From Rhodospirillales bacterium (GTDB taxonomy: Bacteria; Pseudomonadota; Alphaproteobacteria; Rhodospirillales; Shumkoniaceae): a stretch of DNA of 64,000 bases. Made by a program: the position numbers and the translations under genes. The notes beneath the pieces were generated by a model, which ran no database searches, had not been told where the DNA came from, and was given only the letters and a program-made list of their open reading frames with translations. Shown piece after piece: positions 8,369-15,653 of this stretch. Within the stretch, counting starts at the first letter, position 1. Every line of letters begins with the position of its first letter. The stretch lies in assembly GCA_018432935.1 (NCBI GenBank), contig JAHDSF010000024.1, forward strand, positions 62,001 to 126,000, read 5' to 3'.

Positions 8369-9466
8369 ATGGCGGGAGTGGGAATCGGCGTCATCGGCTG
8401 CGGCAACATCTCGGGTGCCTACCTGAAGGCGGCGCGGGACTTCCCCATCCTCGACATCCGCGGCGTCGCCGACCTGCTGCCGGACGCCGCCGAGGCGAAA
8501 GCGCGGGAGTTCGGGCTGCGGGCGCTCGGCGTCGAGGCCCTGCTCGACGACGCGCAAATCGAGATCGTCCTCAACCTCACCACGCCCAAGGCCCACGTCG
8601 AAGTCGGGCTGCGGGCGCTGCGGGCGGGCAAGCACGTCTATTCCGAGAAGCCCCTGGCGGTCCGCTTCGCCGACGGCAGGTCCCTGCTCGAGGAGGCGCG
8701 CGCCAGGGGCCTGCGGGTCGGCTGCGCGCCCGACACCTTCCTCGGCGGCAGCCACCAGAGATGCCGCCACCTCGTCGACGCCGGCGCCCTCGGGCAGGTG
8801 GTCGGCGGCACCGCGTTCTTCATGGGTGCCGGCCACGAACGCTGGCACCCCAACCCGGCCTTCTACTATCAGCAGGGCGGCGGCCCGATGCTGGACATGG
8901 GCCCCTACTACATCACCGATCTCGTCAACCTGCTGGGGCCGGTGAAAAGCGTGTTCGGCGCCGCCACCTGCACGCGATCCCGCCGCCCCATCCTCAGCGA
9001 ACCCTTGCGCGGCCGGATCATCGAGGTCGAGGTGCCGACCCACATCGCAGGCGTGATGGAGTTCGCGAACGGTGCCGTGGTGCAGATCGCGACCAGCTTC
9101 GACGTGCCGGGCCACAAGCATCTGCCGCTCGAGCTGTACGGCACCGAGGCGAGCCTGATCGTCCCCGATCCCAACCGCTTCGACGGCGAGATCCAGCTGC
9201 TGAAGACCGGCGGGGAGTGGGAGCCGGTGCCGACCGACATGCCGTACGGCGACGGCAACTATCGCAGCATCGGGCTGGCCGACATGGCGCTGGCGCTGCG
9301 CCAGGGGCGGCCGCACCGGGCCGGCGGCGCGCTCGCGCTGCACGTGCTGGAGGTGATCGAGGCCTTCGTCGCCTCCGCGGACGCGGGACGCCGGATCGCC
9401 ATCGAGACCCCGGTCGCCCGGCCGACGCCGTTGAGCGACAGCCTCGCCGGCGGGCGGCTGGGCTGA
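8369..9466 (+). CDS. Gfo/Idh/MocA family NAD(P)-dependent oxidoreductase
   Basis: 365 residues after an AAGGAG Shine-Dalgarno. The Rossmann motif is GIGVIGCGNISGAY near the N-terminus, and the catalytic EKP motif is seen in GKHVYSEKPLAV (about residue 90). The C-terminal alpha/beta domain follows. Family members oxidise or reduce sugars and inositols. With the following ThuA-like gene it resembles the ThuB/ThuA pair that makes and processes 3-keto-disaccharides in rhizobia. Substrate identity here is inferred only from context. Confidence 0.9.
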   Translation: MAGVGIGVIGCGNISGAYLKAARDFPILDIRGVADLLPDAAEAKAREFGLRALGVEALLDDAQIEIVLNLTTPKAHVEVGLRALRAGKHVYSEKPLAVRFADGRSLLEEARARGLRVGCAPDTFLGGSHQRCRHLVDAGALGQVVGGTAFFMGAGHERWHPNPAFYYQQGGGPMLDMGPYYITDLVNLLGPVKSVFGAATCTRSRRPILSEPLRGRIIEVEVPTHIAGVMEFANGAVVQIATSFDVPGHKHLPLELYGTEASLIVPDPNRFDGEIQLLKTGGEWEPVPTDMPYGDGNYRSIGLADMALALRQGRPHRAGGALALHVLEVIEAFVASADAGRRIAIETPVARPTPLSDSLAGGRLG

Positions 9467-9489
9467 GGCCAGGGAGCCGTTGAGACATG

Positions 9490-9567
9490 GTATTCGCCCT
9501 CGTCCTGGGCTTGTCGAAGGATGAGAACGGCCGCTGAACCCCATGGTTCGACAGGCTCACCATAAGT
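9490..9567 (+). repeat. REP-like interspersed palindromic repeat
   Basis: Two facing units, GGGCTTGTCGAAGGATGAG and GGTTCGACAGGCTCACC, are imperfect reverse complements of each other. The core TTCGACA(A/G)GC(C/T)C is a very common intergenic repeat in alpha- and betaproteobacteria. It sits between the oxidoreductase and ThuA-like genes and may form a stem-loop in the transcript. Confidence 0.65.
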
Positions 9568-9618
9568 TGCTTGGGACGCTCGTCGGTATGAGCATCAGAA
9601 CGAAGGAAGGAACGTTTC

Positions 9619-10266
9619 ATGCGGGAAGCCTTGATCGTGTGGGGCGGGTGGAGCGGCCACGAGCCGGAGCAGTGCGCCGCGATCGTCGCCGGCATGCTGA
9701 GGGAGGACGGCTTCCAGGTCTACGTCGAGAGCTCGACCGAGGCCTTCGCCGACCCGGCGATCCGCGACCTCAGCCTGATCGTGCCGATCTACACGATGTC
9801 GAAGATCGAGAAGGAGGAGGTGGCGAACCTGACCCAGGCGGTCGAGAACGGGGTCGGGCTGGCGGGTTTCCACGGCGGCATGTGCGACGCCTTCCGCGAT
9901 TCCGTGGACTACCAGTTCATGTGCGGCGGCCAGTGGGTGGCCCATCCCGGCAAGATCGTCGACTTCTGGGTCGACGTCGCCAGGCCCGACGACCCGATCA
10001 TGCAGGGGATCGCGCGCTTCCCCTACCGGTCCGAGCAGTACTACATGCACGTCGACCCCGCGATCGAGATCCTGGCCACCACCACCTTCTCGGGCGAGCA
10101 CGCCTGGTGGATCGAAGGCGTGGTGATGCCCGTGGCGTGGAAGCACCGCTACGGCAAGGGCCGGGTGTTCTACCAGGCACTGGGCCACGTCGCCGCCGAG
10201 TTCGAGGTCCCCGAGATGCGCACCATGCTCCGCCGCGGCATGAACTGGGCGGCGCGGGAGGGGTGA
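9619..10266 (+). CDS. ThuA-domain protein (trehalose-utilisation type)
   Basis: 215 residues with an AAGGAAGGAACG ribosome site. It shows the ThuA fold, a class I glutamine-amidotransferase-like domain: ALIVWGGWSGHEPEQCAAI, ENGVGLAGFHGGMCDAF, and the C-terminal GRVFYQALGHVAAEFEVPE. Proteins of this family act with Gfo/Idh/MocA partners on oxidised disaccharides (3-keto-glycosides). It is the last gene of the sugar operon and lies beyond a REP-like repeat, so it may be partly uncoupled from it. Confidence 0.85.
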   Translation: MREALIVWGGWSGHEPEQCAAIVAGMLREDGFQVYVESSTEAFADPAIRDLSLIVPIYTMSKIEKEEVANLTQAVENGVGLAGFHGGMCDAFRDSVDYQFMCGGQWVAHPGKIVDFWVDVARPDDPIMQGIARFPYRSEQYYMHVDPAIEILATTTFSGEHAWWIEGVVMPVAWKHRYGKGRVFYQALGHVAAEFEVPEMRTMLRRGMNWAAREG

Positions 10267-10272
10267 CCCGAC

Positions 10273-10296
10273 GCTCTCTCGCCCCGCGGGAGAGGA
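10273..10296 (+). terminator. Putative terminator hairpin after the ThuA-like gene
   Basis: CTCTC-g-CCC and GGG-AGAG pair around a short loop just after the stop codon. No T-run follows. The rest of the 10297-10555 interval contains a further GGGAGGGTGAGGG-type repeat and no supportable gene. Confidence 0.35.
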
Positions 10297-10555
10297 AGGA
10301 ACTGCGATCGCCTGGGCGCGGGAGGGTGAGGGTTTCGCGCCCCACCGGCGCCGCCGACGCCCCGTGATGTCAGCTGCCTGCGCGATGCGAAGGGGGCGGA
10401 ATGGGGCCGGTTTCGAAATGGCCGCTGTTGAACGCGTAACTCGGCAAGCGGACACAACCGCCGACAGGGCTTAAGGCCTATCTCGTACGAAGCTGTCGGG
10501 ACAGTCGTCTGAGCCCAGATGACGGGCGCAGTAGTCCGATTGAGCGACCCAAGGC

Positions 10556-10843
10556 TCAAGGACACTCGGGAAGGGATAGGAGATTGTTGGGCTCTTCGCC
10601 GTCCGCGGTCGTCTTCAGATACTTGTGCCCATACCTGCTCACAGCGACGATCACATCGACGGTGCGGCCGTTGCGGGTAACGTAGAAGCTCCACTCCCCG
10701 CGTTCGATGCCGGAAATCGCATCCGGCTGACTCAGCTTCCAGCGCGTGTTGTCGTGGTTCACACCACCGATGTTGATGATGCGCTCGTGGATGTTCATGC
10801 GGTCGGACTTGTTGATGCAGCGGATTTCGTGGCGGTACGCCAT
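10556..10843 (-). CDS. DUF3892 domain protein
   Basis: Two adjacent ATGs exist (10846 and 10843). The AAGGAG site lies 4 and 7 bases upstream of them, favouring 10843 (MAYRHEIRCINK...), about 95 residues. The pattern INIGGVNHDNTRWKLSQPDA, IERGEWSFYV and the ending YLKTTADGEEPNNLLSLPEC is that of DUF3892, a small conserved family of unknown function. It opens an accessory patch of lower GC content than its neighbours. Confidence 0.85.
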   Translation of the reverse strand: MAYRHEIRCINKSDRMNIHERIINIGGVNHDNTRWKLSQPDAISGIERGEWSFYVTRNGRTVDVIVAVSRYGHKYLKTTADGEEPNNLLSLPECP

Positions 10844-10855
10844 CATTGGGCTCCT

Positions 10856-11131
10856 TCAGTTGCAGGTGTATTCGCGCCAGGGATGGCGTGAGGGGGCACC
10901 GGTGACAGGAAGCGGGTGAGGTTGGGCCGGCCGTACCAATTCGGTCGCCCGGGCGAATCCTGGGCCATCAGAACGACGGGCAGACCCTGGAAGGTGATCT
11001 GGAAATTCGGACACGGCGCGGTCCGCCTCGAATCGGCGGTCGATGACGTGCTTTTTCACGAAGGCGATGGCGAAGGTTACGCCTTGTTCGGGGACTACCG
11101 CACCTTGAACGCGCATGATGGCATTCTCCAT
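10856..11131 (-). pseudogene. Small conserved protein broken by two frameshifts
   Basis: The frame begins MENAIMRVQGAVVPEQGVTF and continues to DRAVSEF (near 11007). The sequence then only makes sense in the next frame as ITFQGLPVVLMAQDSPGR, PNWYGRPNLTRFL and PHAIP. Near 10880 it switches back to give WREYTCN and a stop. The three joined pieces read as one protein of about 90 residues that resembles small hypothetical proteins I have seen elsewhere but cannot name. One base is in excess at the first break and one is missing at the second. It may be a decayed gene or carry assembly errors. Confidence 0.55.
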
Positions 11132-11175
11132 CGAGGAAGGGCCGCTGCCCCATCCCGGAACGCGGCCCACTCGAT

Positions 11176-11400
11176 TTAGCCTTTCGGCGGAAAGGGGTCG
11201 TGACCATGGCTGTCGCGCTCGCGGATGCGACCGTTCTCGCCGTGGATCAGCAACTCCGACCCCTGGTTTTGCGCAATCTCGCGACCGCGCTCGATGGCCT
11301 CGCGCTGGGTCTCGTGGACCGATGTCACCCGGCTATTGCCGGCGCCGCGAACGGCCCAATCGTCTCCGTGAGGCACCACGTGCTGGTTCTTTCCGGACAT
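11176..11400 (-). CDS. DUF2188 domain protein
   Basis: 74 residues. The motif VVPHGDDWAVRGAGNSRVTS, then AIERGREIAQNQGSELLIHG and the ending RIRERDSHGHDPFPPKG, is the classic DUF2188 pattern. These short proteins are widespread on mobile DNA and in stress loci; their function is unknown. It reads away from the XRE regulator gene, and the 183-base gap between them is AT-rich, which fits a shared promoter region. Confidence 0.85.
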   Translation of the reverse strand: MSGKNQHVVPHGDDWAVRGAGNSRVTSVHETQREAIERGREIAQNQGSELLIHGENGRIRERDSHGHDPFPPKG

Positions 11401-11583
11401 ACTCTCGTTCCTTTCGTATGTATCAACTAACGAATTGCACGATGTAGTATGATATAGTGAACGAGACGGCTGCTGTCAACACCCACGAACGTAATGGCGG
11501 AAACTGTTAGATTGACAGAACAAGACGCCATGTTTAAAGGCTGCCGGCGTTTTGACGCTCGCGATCAGCCACGGGAGGTGAAC
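11401..11583. promoter_or_regulatory. AT-rich divergent promoter region of the XRE/ImmA pair and DUF2188 gene
   Basis: This stretch is markedly richer in A/T than the window (for example GTAGTATGATATAGTGAAC around 11444-11462, with TATGAT and TATAGT as -10 candidates). It lies between two divergent genes. XRE regulators of this kind usually repress their own promoter, so an operator is expected here, but I could not define one. Confidence 0.35.
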
Positions 11584-11904
11584 GTGTCATTGGCATCCAA
11601 ACTCAAGGACTTGCGGCTTCGGAAAGGACAATCGCTTCAGCAGGTTGGCGATGCAGTCGGTGTCTCGAAGGCGCACATCTGGGAGCTTGAGCGAGGCAGC
11701 AGCACCAATCCCGGCCTTGAACTGCTAAAGAAGTTGGCGGAGCATTTCCGGGTAACGGTTGAGTTCCTGGCGGATGACGCCAAGGCCGCAGAGGGGGCCG
11801 CGTCCCTCCAGTTCTTCCGGGAGTTTGACGGCAAGCTGTCCGACAAGGATTGGGACACGCTGCGGGCCGTGGCAGAGCGCTTGGGGGAAAAGGACAAGAA
11901 ATGA
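11584..11904 (+). CDS. XRE-family HTH regulator (antitoxin-like partner of ImmA)
   Basis: A GTG at 11584 preceded by GGGAGGTGA gives 106 residues starting at the conserved SLASKLKDLRLRKGQSLQQV; the ATG at 11494 would add 30 non-conserved residues. The Cro/CI-type HTH is LQQVGDAVGVSKAHIWELER. The stop overlaps the next start by ATGA. This regulator plus ImmA arrangement occurs in toxin-antitoxin-like loci, phage regulons and stress switches, in which the protease cleaves the repressor. Confidence 0.85.
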   Translation: MSLASKLKDLRLRKGQSLQQVGDAVGVSKAHIWELERGSSTNPGLELLKKLAEHFRVTVEFLADDAKAAEGAASLQFFREFDGKLSDKDWDTLRAVAERLGEKDKK

Positions 11905-12776
11905 ACGACGCGCTGTTGATGGACCTCGCCGACTGTGGATCGCCGCTAAAGATCGTCGCCTGCATCCTGAAACACCACGAGGCGTGGACGGCACCCGTGC
12001 CTATCGAGGATCTGGCCCGATCGGTCAACATCGTCGACATCAAGGAGTTGGAGGCGGACGGATTCGAGGGTGCCCTGACGACCGATGCGGACAAAAGGCG
12101 GGGCGTGATCCTGTATAAGGCTGGCACCGACCCGGGGCGGCGACGCTTCACGATTGCGCATGAGCTGGGTCATTTCCTGATCCCGTCCCACAAGGGGGAT
12201 CAGCGATGCACAAGCGCCGGGATGCGGGAGCGCCGGATCGAGACCCCCGATCAGCGCAAGGAATCGGAAGCAAACGAGTTCGCAGCCGGAATCCTCATGC
12301 CCGCCCCATGGTTTCGCGCTGACCTTCGTCGCCTTGGCGACGCGGATGTTGCGCACGTCCAGGAGCTGAAGCACCGGTACAAGACCAGTTTGGAAGCGAC
12401 GGCGAACCGCTACATTGAACTGACTGAAGACACCTGCGCGTTAGTGTTCTCCCATGACGGGACCATCCGCTACCCTCGTCCAACAAAGGGATTTCCTCGG
12501 CTTGGCGTAGGGAAGGGAGACCCCCTTCCGGCAGGCTGCGCGTCGCTCAAGGCTCCCGCCACGCCGCTGCGGGCCGCATCGCAATGGAGCGAGGTGGACG
12601 GCCGGACTTGGCTAGATCCCCGTGACGGGGGAGGGGTGCCGAAGGTCCTGGAACAAACCATGCGTCTAAAGGGTGGGTATCAGGTCACGCTGCTGTTCAT
12701 CGAGCCGGGCGCATTGGAGGAAATCGACGAGGAGGAGGAAATCGAAGAGAGCTGGACGCCGCGATTCCATCGGTGA
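11901..12776 (+). CDS. ImmA/IrrE-family metallopeptidase
   Basis: From the ATGA overlap this is 291 residues. The zinc-peptidase motif HELGH lies at residues 87-91 within RRRFTIAHELGHFLIP, and the third ligand region is ESEANEFAAGILMP. Family members cleave their cognate XRE repressor or act as toxins. The C-terminal 100 residues (from about KGFPRLGVGKGDPLP) form a further domain common in longer DUF955 proteins. It works with the preceding regulator; no downstream cargo gene on the same strand is visible. Confidence 0.88.
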   Translation: MNDALLMDLADCGSPLKIVACILKHHEAWTAPVPIEDLARSVNIVDIKELEADGFEGALTTDADKRRGVILYKAGTDPGRRRFTIAHELGHFLIPSHKGDQRCTSAGMRERRIETPDQRKESEANEFAAGILMPAPWFRADLRRLGDADVAHVQELKHRYKTSLEATANRYIELTEDTCALVFSHDGTIRYPRPTKGFPRLGVGKGDPLPAGCASLKAPATPLRAASQWSEVDGRTWLDPRDGGGVPKVLEQTMRLKGGYQVTLLFIEPGALEEIDEEEEIEESWTPRFHR

Positions 12777-13270
12777 CACGGATACGCCAAGTCGTTGGCG
12801 CCGCAGACGCGCGTCTATCAGAAGGAAGGCGGCGGCGCTATACGGTGTCCGCATTCGGAACGATTTCAAACCGTCGAGAACGTCTGCCATGGGCGCAACG
12901 CGGCCGTTCGTCGCTGCCAGCCACGAATGCCGGCTCTCGGGCACCAATCAGAACCTTCCGACGCACCTCGGCGATCAGGGCGCCTAGCCGGTGCCGGCAG
13001 CCGGGGTGGTCCCTCAGGCCGGCGCGCAGCCGTCCGGGGTGGCGCCGCCCGGTCGCAGGTAGCACGGCGATCCTACCGTCGTCGCGCGCATCTCTCCAGC
13101 GGCCTCCGGCGTCCTGTCGCGAGCGTCCTCGTGGAGGAGAACGGGCGTCCGGTCGCGGCCATCCGGCTGCTCCATAACCCCGTCTAGCCCCTTCTCGGCA
13201 TTGCGCGGCCGTCCGCCGATGCGCTAAGAGCCGCCTGCGGACACGCCTGCGCATCGGCATGCTGTGGTGA
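12777..13270. other. 494-base stretch with no supportable gene
   Basis: Open frames exist on both strands but none has a ribosome site, family motif or sensible composition. The minus-strand piece CRHRLGALIAEVRRKVLIG (around 12955-13015) looks protein-like but has no start. It may be a decayed gene at the join between two accessory cassettes. Confidence 0.4.
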
Positions 13271-14050
13271 TCAAAACAGGCGGCCCTGTGCCTTCTCGTT
13301 CTCGGAAACCTCGTCGAGGCGAAGCACACCCAGCAGCTGCCAGACGTGCGGGCGCTTAGCCTGGTTGCCGACGGCGAAAGCCATTCCCTTCGCTGGGTAT
13401 TCCACGTTGAAGACGTGGTCCATCCATTGGAGGACCTCCGCCTCCGTCTTCCCGCGCATGCACCCGTGGTAGAACATGGCGTGGGCTTCCCAGTCGCCGT
13501 TAGTGTAAGTGTGTTCGGCCTCGTCATCCCGGAAATAGAACCTAAACTCGTGGGGTGTAGGCTCGAGCGTTTCTAGTTGCTCATCGAGGAGCGAGCCCTG
13601 CCTAGCCGCTTTGGCGTAGGCATCGCGCTCCTCGACAAGCGCTTCGGCTGTCTTCGGTTTGTAGAAGAAGCGGGCGTCGCGCGGCCGGATCAAGGCCAAT
13701 GACTGGCCTCGCCGGGAAGCTTCGCCGACGGATGGCAAAATTAACGGATCAAGCAGCCTCGACCGTTCCTTCCTCGGCATTTCACCAACGATTTGGATGC
13801 TGTTTTCTTCGACATTGCAGCTTTCGACGCGCTTATCCTGTTTCGGAGGCCTATACCGAAACCGTACAATCTCCCATCGCGAAAAGGCGCTTTCCCCGGC
13901 AAGGTGGCGGTAACGGATCGGGTACAAGCGCTTCCACTGACCAGCCGGGGTAACTCCGGCGCAGCAGACAGTCTCGCCGTATTTCTTGCTAGGCTGCGGC
14001 AGCGCTTTGACGAGGATTGTAACGCGGCAGTCGATGGGCGTTACGGACAT
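13271..14050 (-). CDS. Conserved protein of unknown function paired with DUF488
   Basis: Starting at the ATG at 14050 (MSVTPIDCRVTILVKALPQP) it has 259 residues; 14068 is an alternative. I recognise the sequence type (KKYGETVCCAGVTPAGQWKR, LYPIRYRHL, CMRGKTEAEVLQWMDHVFNV, KGMAFAVGNQAKRPHVWQLL) as a soluble conserved protein but know no function or domain name. Its start lies inside the 3' end of the DUF488 gene, with an overlap of about 62 bases, so the two are probably translated together. It may serve DNA or nucleotide metabolism, but nothing here proves that. Confidence 0.7.
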   Translation of the reverse strand: MSVTPIDCRVTILVKALPQPSKKYGETVCCAGVTPAGQWKRLYPIRYRHLAGESAFSRWEIVRFRYRPPKQDKRVESCNVEENSIQIVGEMPRKERSRLLDPLILPSVGEASRRGQSLALIRPRDARFFYKPKTAEALVEERDAYAKAARQGSLLDEQLETLEPTPHEFRFYFRDDEAEHTYTNGDWEAHAMFYHGCMRGKTEAEVLQWMDHVFNVEYPAKGMAFAVGNQAKRPHVWQLLGVLRLDEVSENEKAQGRLF

Positions 14051-14501
14051 ATCTCTCCGGGCTATCACCGAACAGGTTGAACACCTCGAAGCCGTAGACC
14101 GCTAGTTCCTCCGCAACAATGGACCGATGGCAAGTCACAGGATCACGTTCGAAGCACAGCAGGCAAGTTGGCTTTTCCCCTGCCACTGCCGCAAGTTCCT
14201 TGAGAGATGACCGACTGTCCTCGGAATCAAGGTACGCTGTATAGATAGCACGGAATAGGTCGTGGTGTCCCGCGCGGGCTGCGTCTCTGCCGGGTTTCGG
14301 GTCGCCGAGCGGCTTGAAAGGATGATATTCGATACCCTCTGCTTCCAGGCGGGCTGACAGTGGCTTCCTGGAAAAGCTCCTCTTTCGCGAATGCGGCACG
14401 GCCCGCACGTCGGCTAGGCGCTCTATGCCCACGGCTTTCAGAGTGGCTACGAACCTCTCAATGTCTGTCCCCTCGTAGCCGATGGTGTACAGGATTCGCA
14501 C
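13989..14501 (-). CDS. DUF488 family protein
   Basis: The GTG at 14501 after GAGGGAG gives 170 residues beginning RILYTIGYEGTDIERF, the conserved family start; an ATG at 14555 would add 18 residues. Typical DUF488 motifs follow: VGIERLADVRAVPHSRK, EYHPFKPLGDPKPGRD and LLCFERDPVTCHRSIVAEEL, with the conserved cysteines. The biochemical role of DUF488 is unknown. The gene overlaps the unrecognised downstream gene, and the pair closes the accessory patch. Confidence 0.85.
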   Translation of the reverse strand: MRILYTIGYEGTDIERFVATLKAVGIERLADVRAVPHSRKRSFSRKPLSARLEAEGIEYHPFKPLGDPKPGRDAARAGHHDLFRAIYTAYLDSEDSRSSLKELAAVAGEKPTCLLCFERDPVTCHRSIVAEELAVYGFEVFNLFGDSPERYVRNAHRLPRYNPRQSAAAA

Positions 14502-14828
14502 GTCTGACTCCCTCTGTTCGCCGGACAAACTAAGCCTTCGTAGAGCATTCCCCATTTCAAGTGACGCAGCTTACACGCATCGCCTTTCCGTATGGTGAAC
14601 AAGACTTTTCTGGAGCGGTCAAGGAAGCGAGACGGTGATCGCTTTGGGTCACTGTGGTCAAGAGAGCTGATTGACCGCCATGGCCGCAACCCTGCCGGCC
14701 GGCCCCGGACACGGCCGGGATCGTCCGTGCGGGTCCCGTCGTTGCGCGACGGCATTCCTGGCGCACAGTGAATTGCGTATTGTGTTCGCGGAGTCAGGGC
14801 TGCCCCTGTTCGCGAACCCGTTGGAGGC
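14502..14828. other. Intergenic stretch between DUF488 and HAD genes
   Basis: About 330 bases with divergent genes on either side. Composition shifts from AT-richer (left) to GC-rich (right) around 14690, which may mark the right edge of the accessory patch. A small GGCCGG/CCGGCC stem lies near 14700-14720. No tRNA, direct repeat or ORF with a ribosome site is seen. Confidence 0.35.
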
Positions 14829-14831
14829 GTG

Positions 14832-15575
14832 ATGGATCGACGTGCATCCGGTTTGAACGCTGAGTCGCCGTTGCCGGAAGGGTGTGCCGCATCGCGTGAG
14901 GGCGGCCGGGCGAGTGCTCCCCCGGCCCGGAAGATCGGCGCCGTCGTCTTCGACCTCGGCGGCGTGCTGATCGACTGGAACCCGCGCTACCTCTACCGGA
15001 AACTCTTCCCCGGCGACGAGGCCGGCATGGAGCGGTTCCTGACCGAGGTCTGCACCCCGGCGTGGAACGTCCGCCAGGATGCCGGGCGAAGCTGGGCCGA
15101 GGCCACGGCCTTGCTGCGGGCCGAGCATCCCGGGCAGGCCGAGCTGATCGATGCCTACCACCTGCGTTGGCCGGAGATGCTGGGCGGCCCGATCGAGGGC
15201 AGCGTCGACATCCTGCGCGAGCTGAAAGGGGCGGGAACGGCGCTTTACGCCCTCACCAACTGGTCGCACGAGACCTTCCCGGTCGCGATCGAAACTTATG
15301 ATTTCCTGGCCTGTTTCGACGGCATCGTGGTCTCCGGCCGCGAACGGCTGATCAAACCCGATCCAGGCCTTTTCCGGATCCTGCTCGACCGCTACGGCCT
15401 TCGGGCCGGCGAGCTCGTGTTCATCGACGACAATGCCCGGAATGCCGAGGCCGCCGCCGCCATCGGGATGCACGCGATCCACTTCGTCGGCGCCGAAGCC
15501 CTGCGGGCGGAGCTGGCCCGGCTCGGCTTGCCGGTACGGGCGCGCGACAGGGAAGGGTCGACCGGACCGCGATAA
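14832..15575 (+). CDS. HAD-superfamily hydrolase, subfamily IA
   Basis: 247 residues from the ATG at 14832 (a GTG at 14829 is equivalent). All HAD motifs are present: nucleophile motif I VVFDLGGVLIDWN, motif II LTNWS, motif III lysine in RERLIKPDPGLF, and motif IV VFIDDNARNAEAA. It is a cytoplasmic phosphatase or dehalogenase; 2-haloacid dehalogenase-like phosphatases of this group act on sugar phosphates and related compounds. The first 34 residues precede the HAD core and look unstructured, so the true start could be further downstream. Confidence 0.85.
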   Translation: MDRRASGLNAESPLPEGCAASREGGRASAPPARKIGAVVFDLGGVLIDWNPRYLYRKLFPGDEAGMERFLTEVCTPAWNVRQDAGRSWAEATALLRAEHPGQAELIDAYHLRWPEMLGGPIEGSVDILRELKGAGTALYALTNWSHETFPVAIETYDFLACFDGIVVSGRERLIKPDPGLFRILLDRYGLRAGELVFIDDNARNAEAAAAIGMHAIHFVGAEALRAELARLGLPVRARDREGSTGPR

Positions 15576-15613
15576 CCCCGATCTGCCGCCTTTGGTCAGG
15601 GGTCCGGAACCGT

Positions 15614-15642
15614 CGCCCTCTCCCGCGCCGTGGGAGAGGGCG
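15614..15642. terminator. Bidirectional terminator hairpin between HAD and GH43 genes
   Basis: A perfect 11-base-pair stem (CGCCCTCTCCC / GGGAGAGGGCG) with a 7-base loop sits between two convergent genes. There is no strong T-tract on either strand. Confidence 0.55.
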
Positions 15643-15653
15643 TTCCGCGAAGA

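Noticed and set aside
12838..13527. Minus-strand frame of 229 codons between ImmA and the unknown gene
   Set aside because: Half of it is out of frame with the convincing gene ending at 13271, and the composition is Arg-rich shadow; no ribosome site.
14556..14830. Possible tRNA or attachment site at the right edge of the accessory patch
   Set aside because: No cloverleaf-like sequence, no TTCGAnnC loop and no matching direct repeat at the left edge.
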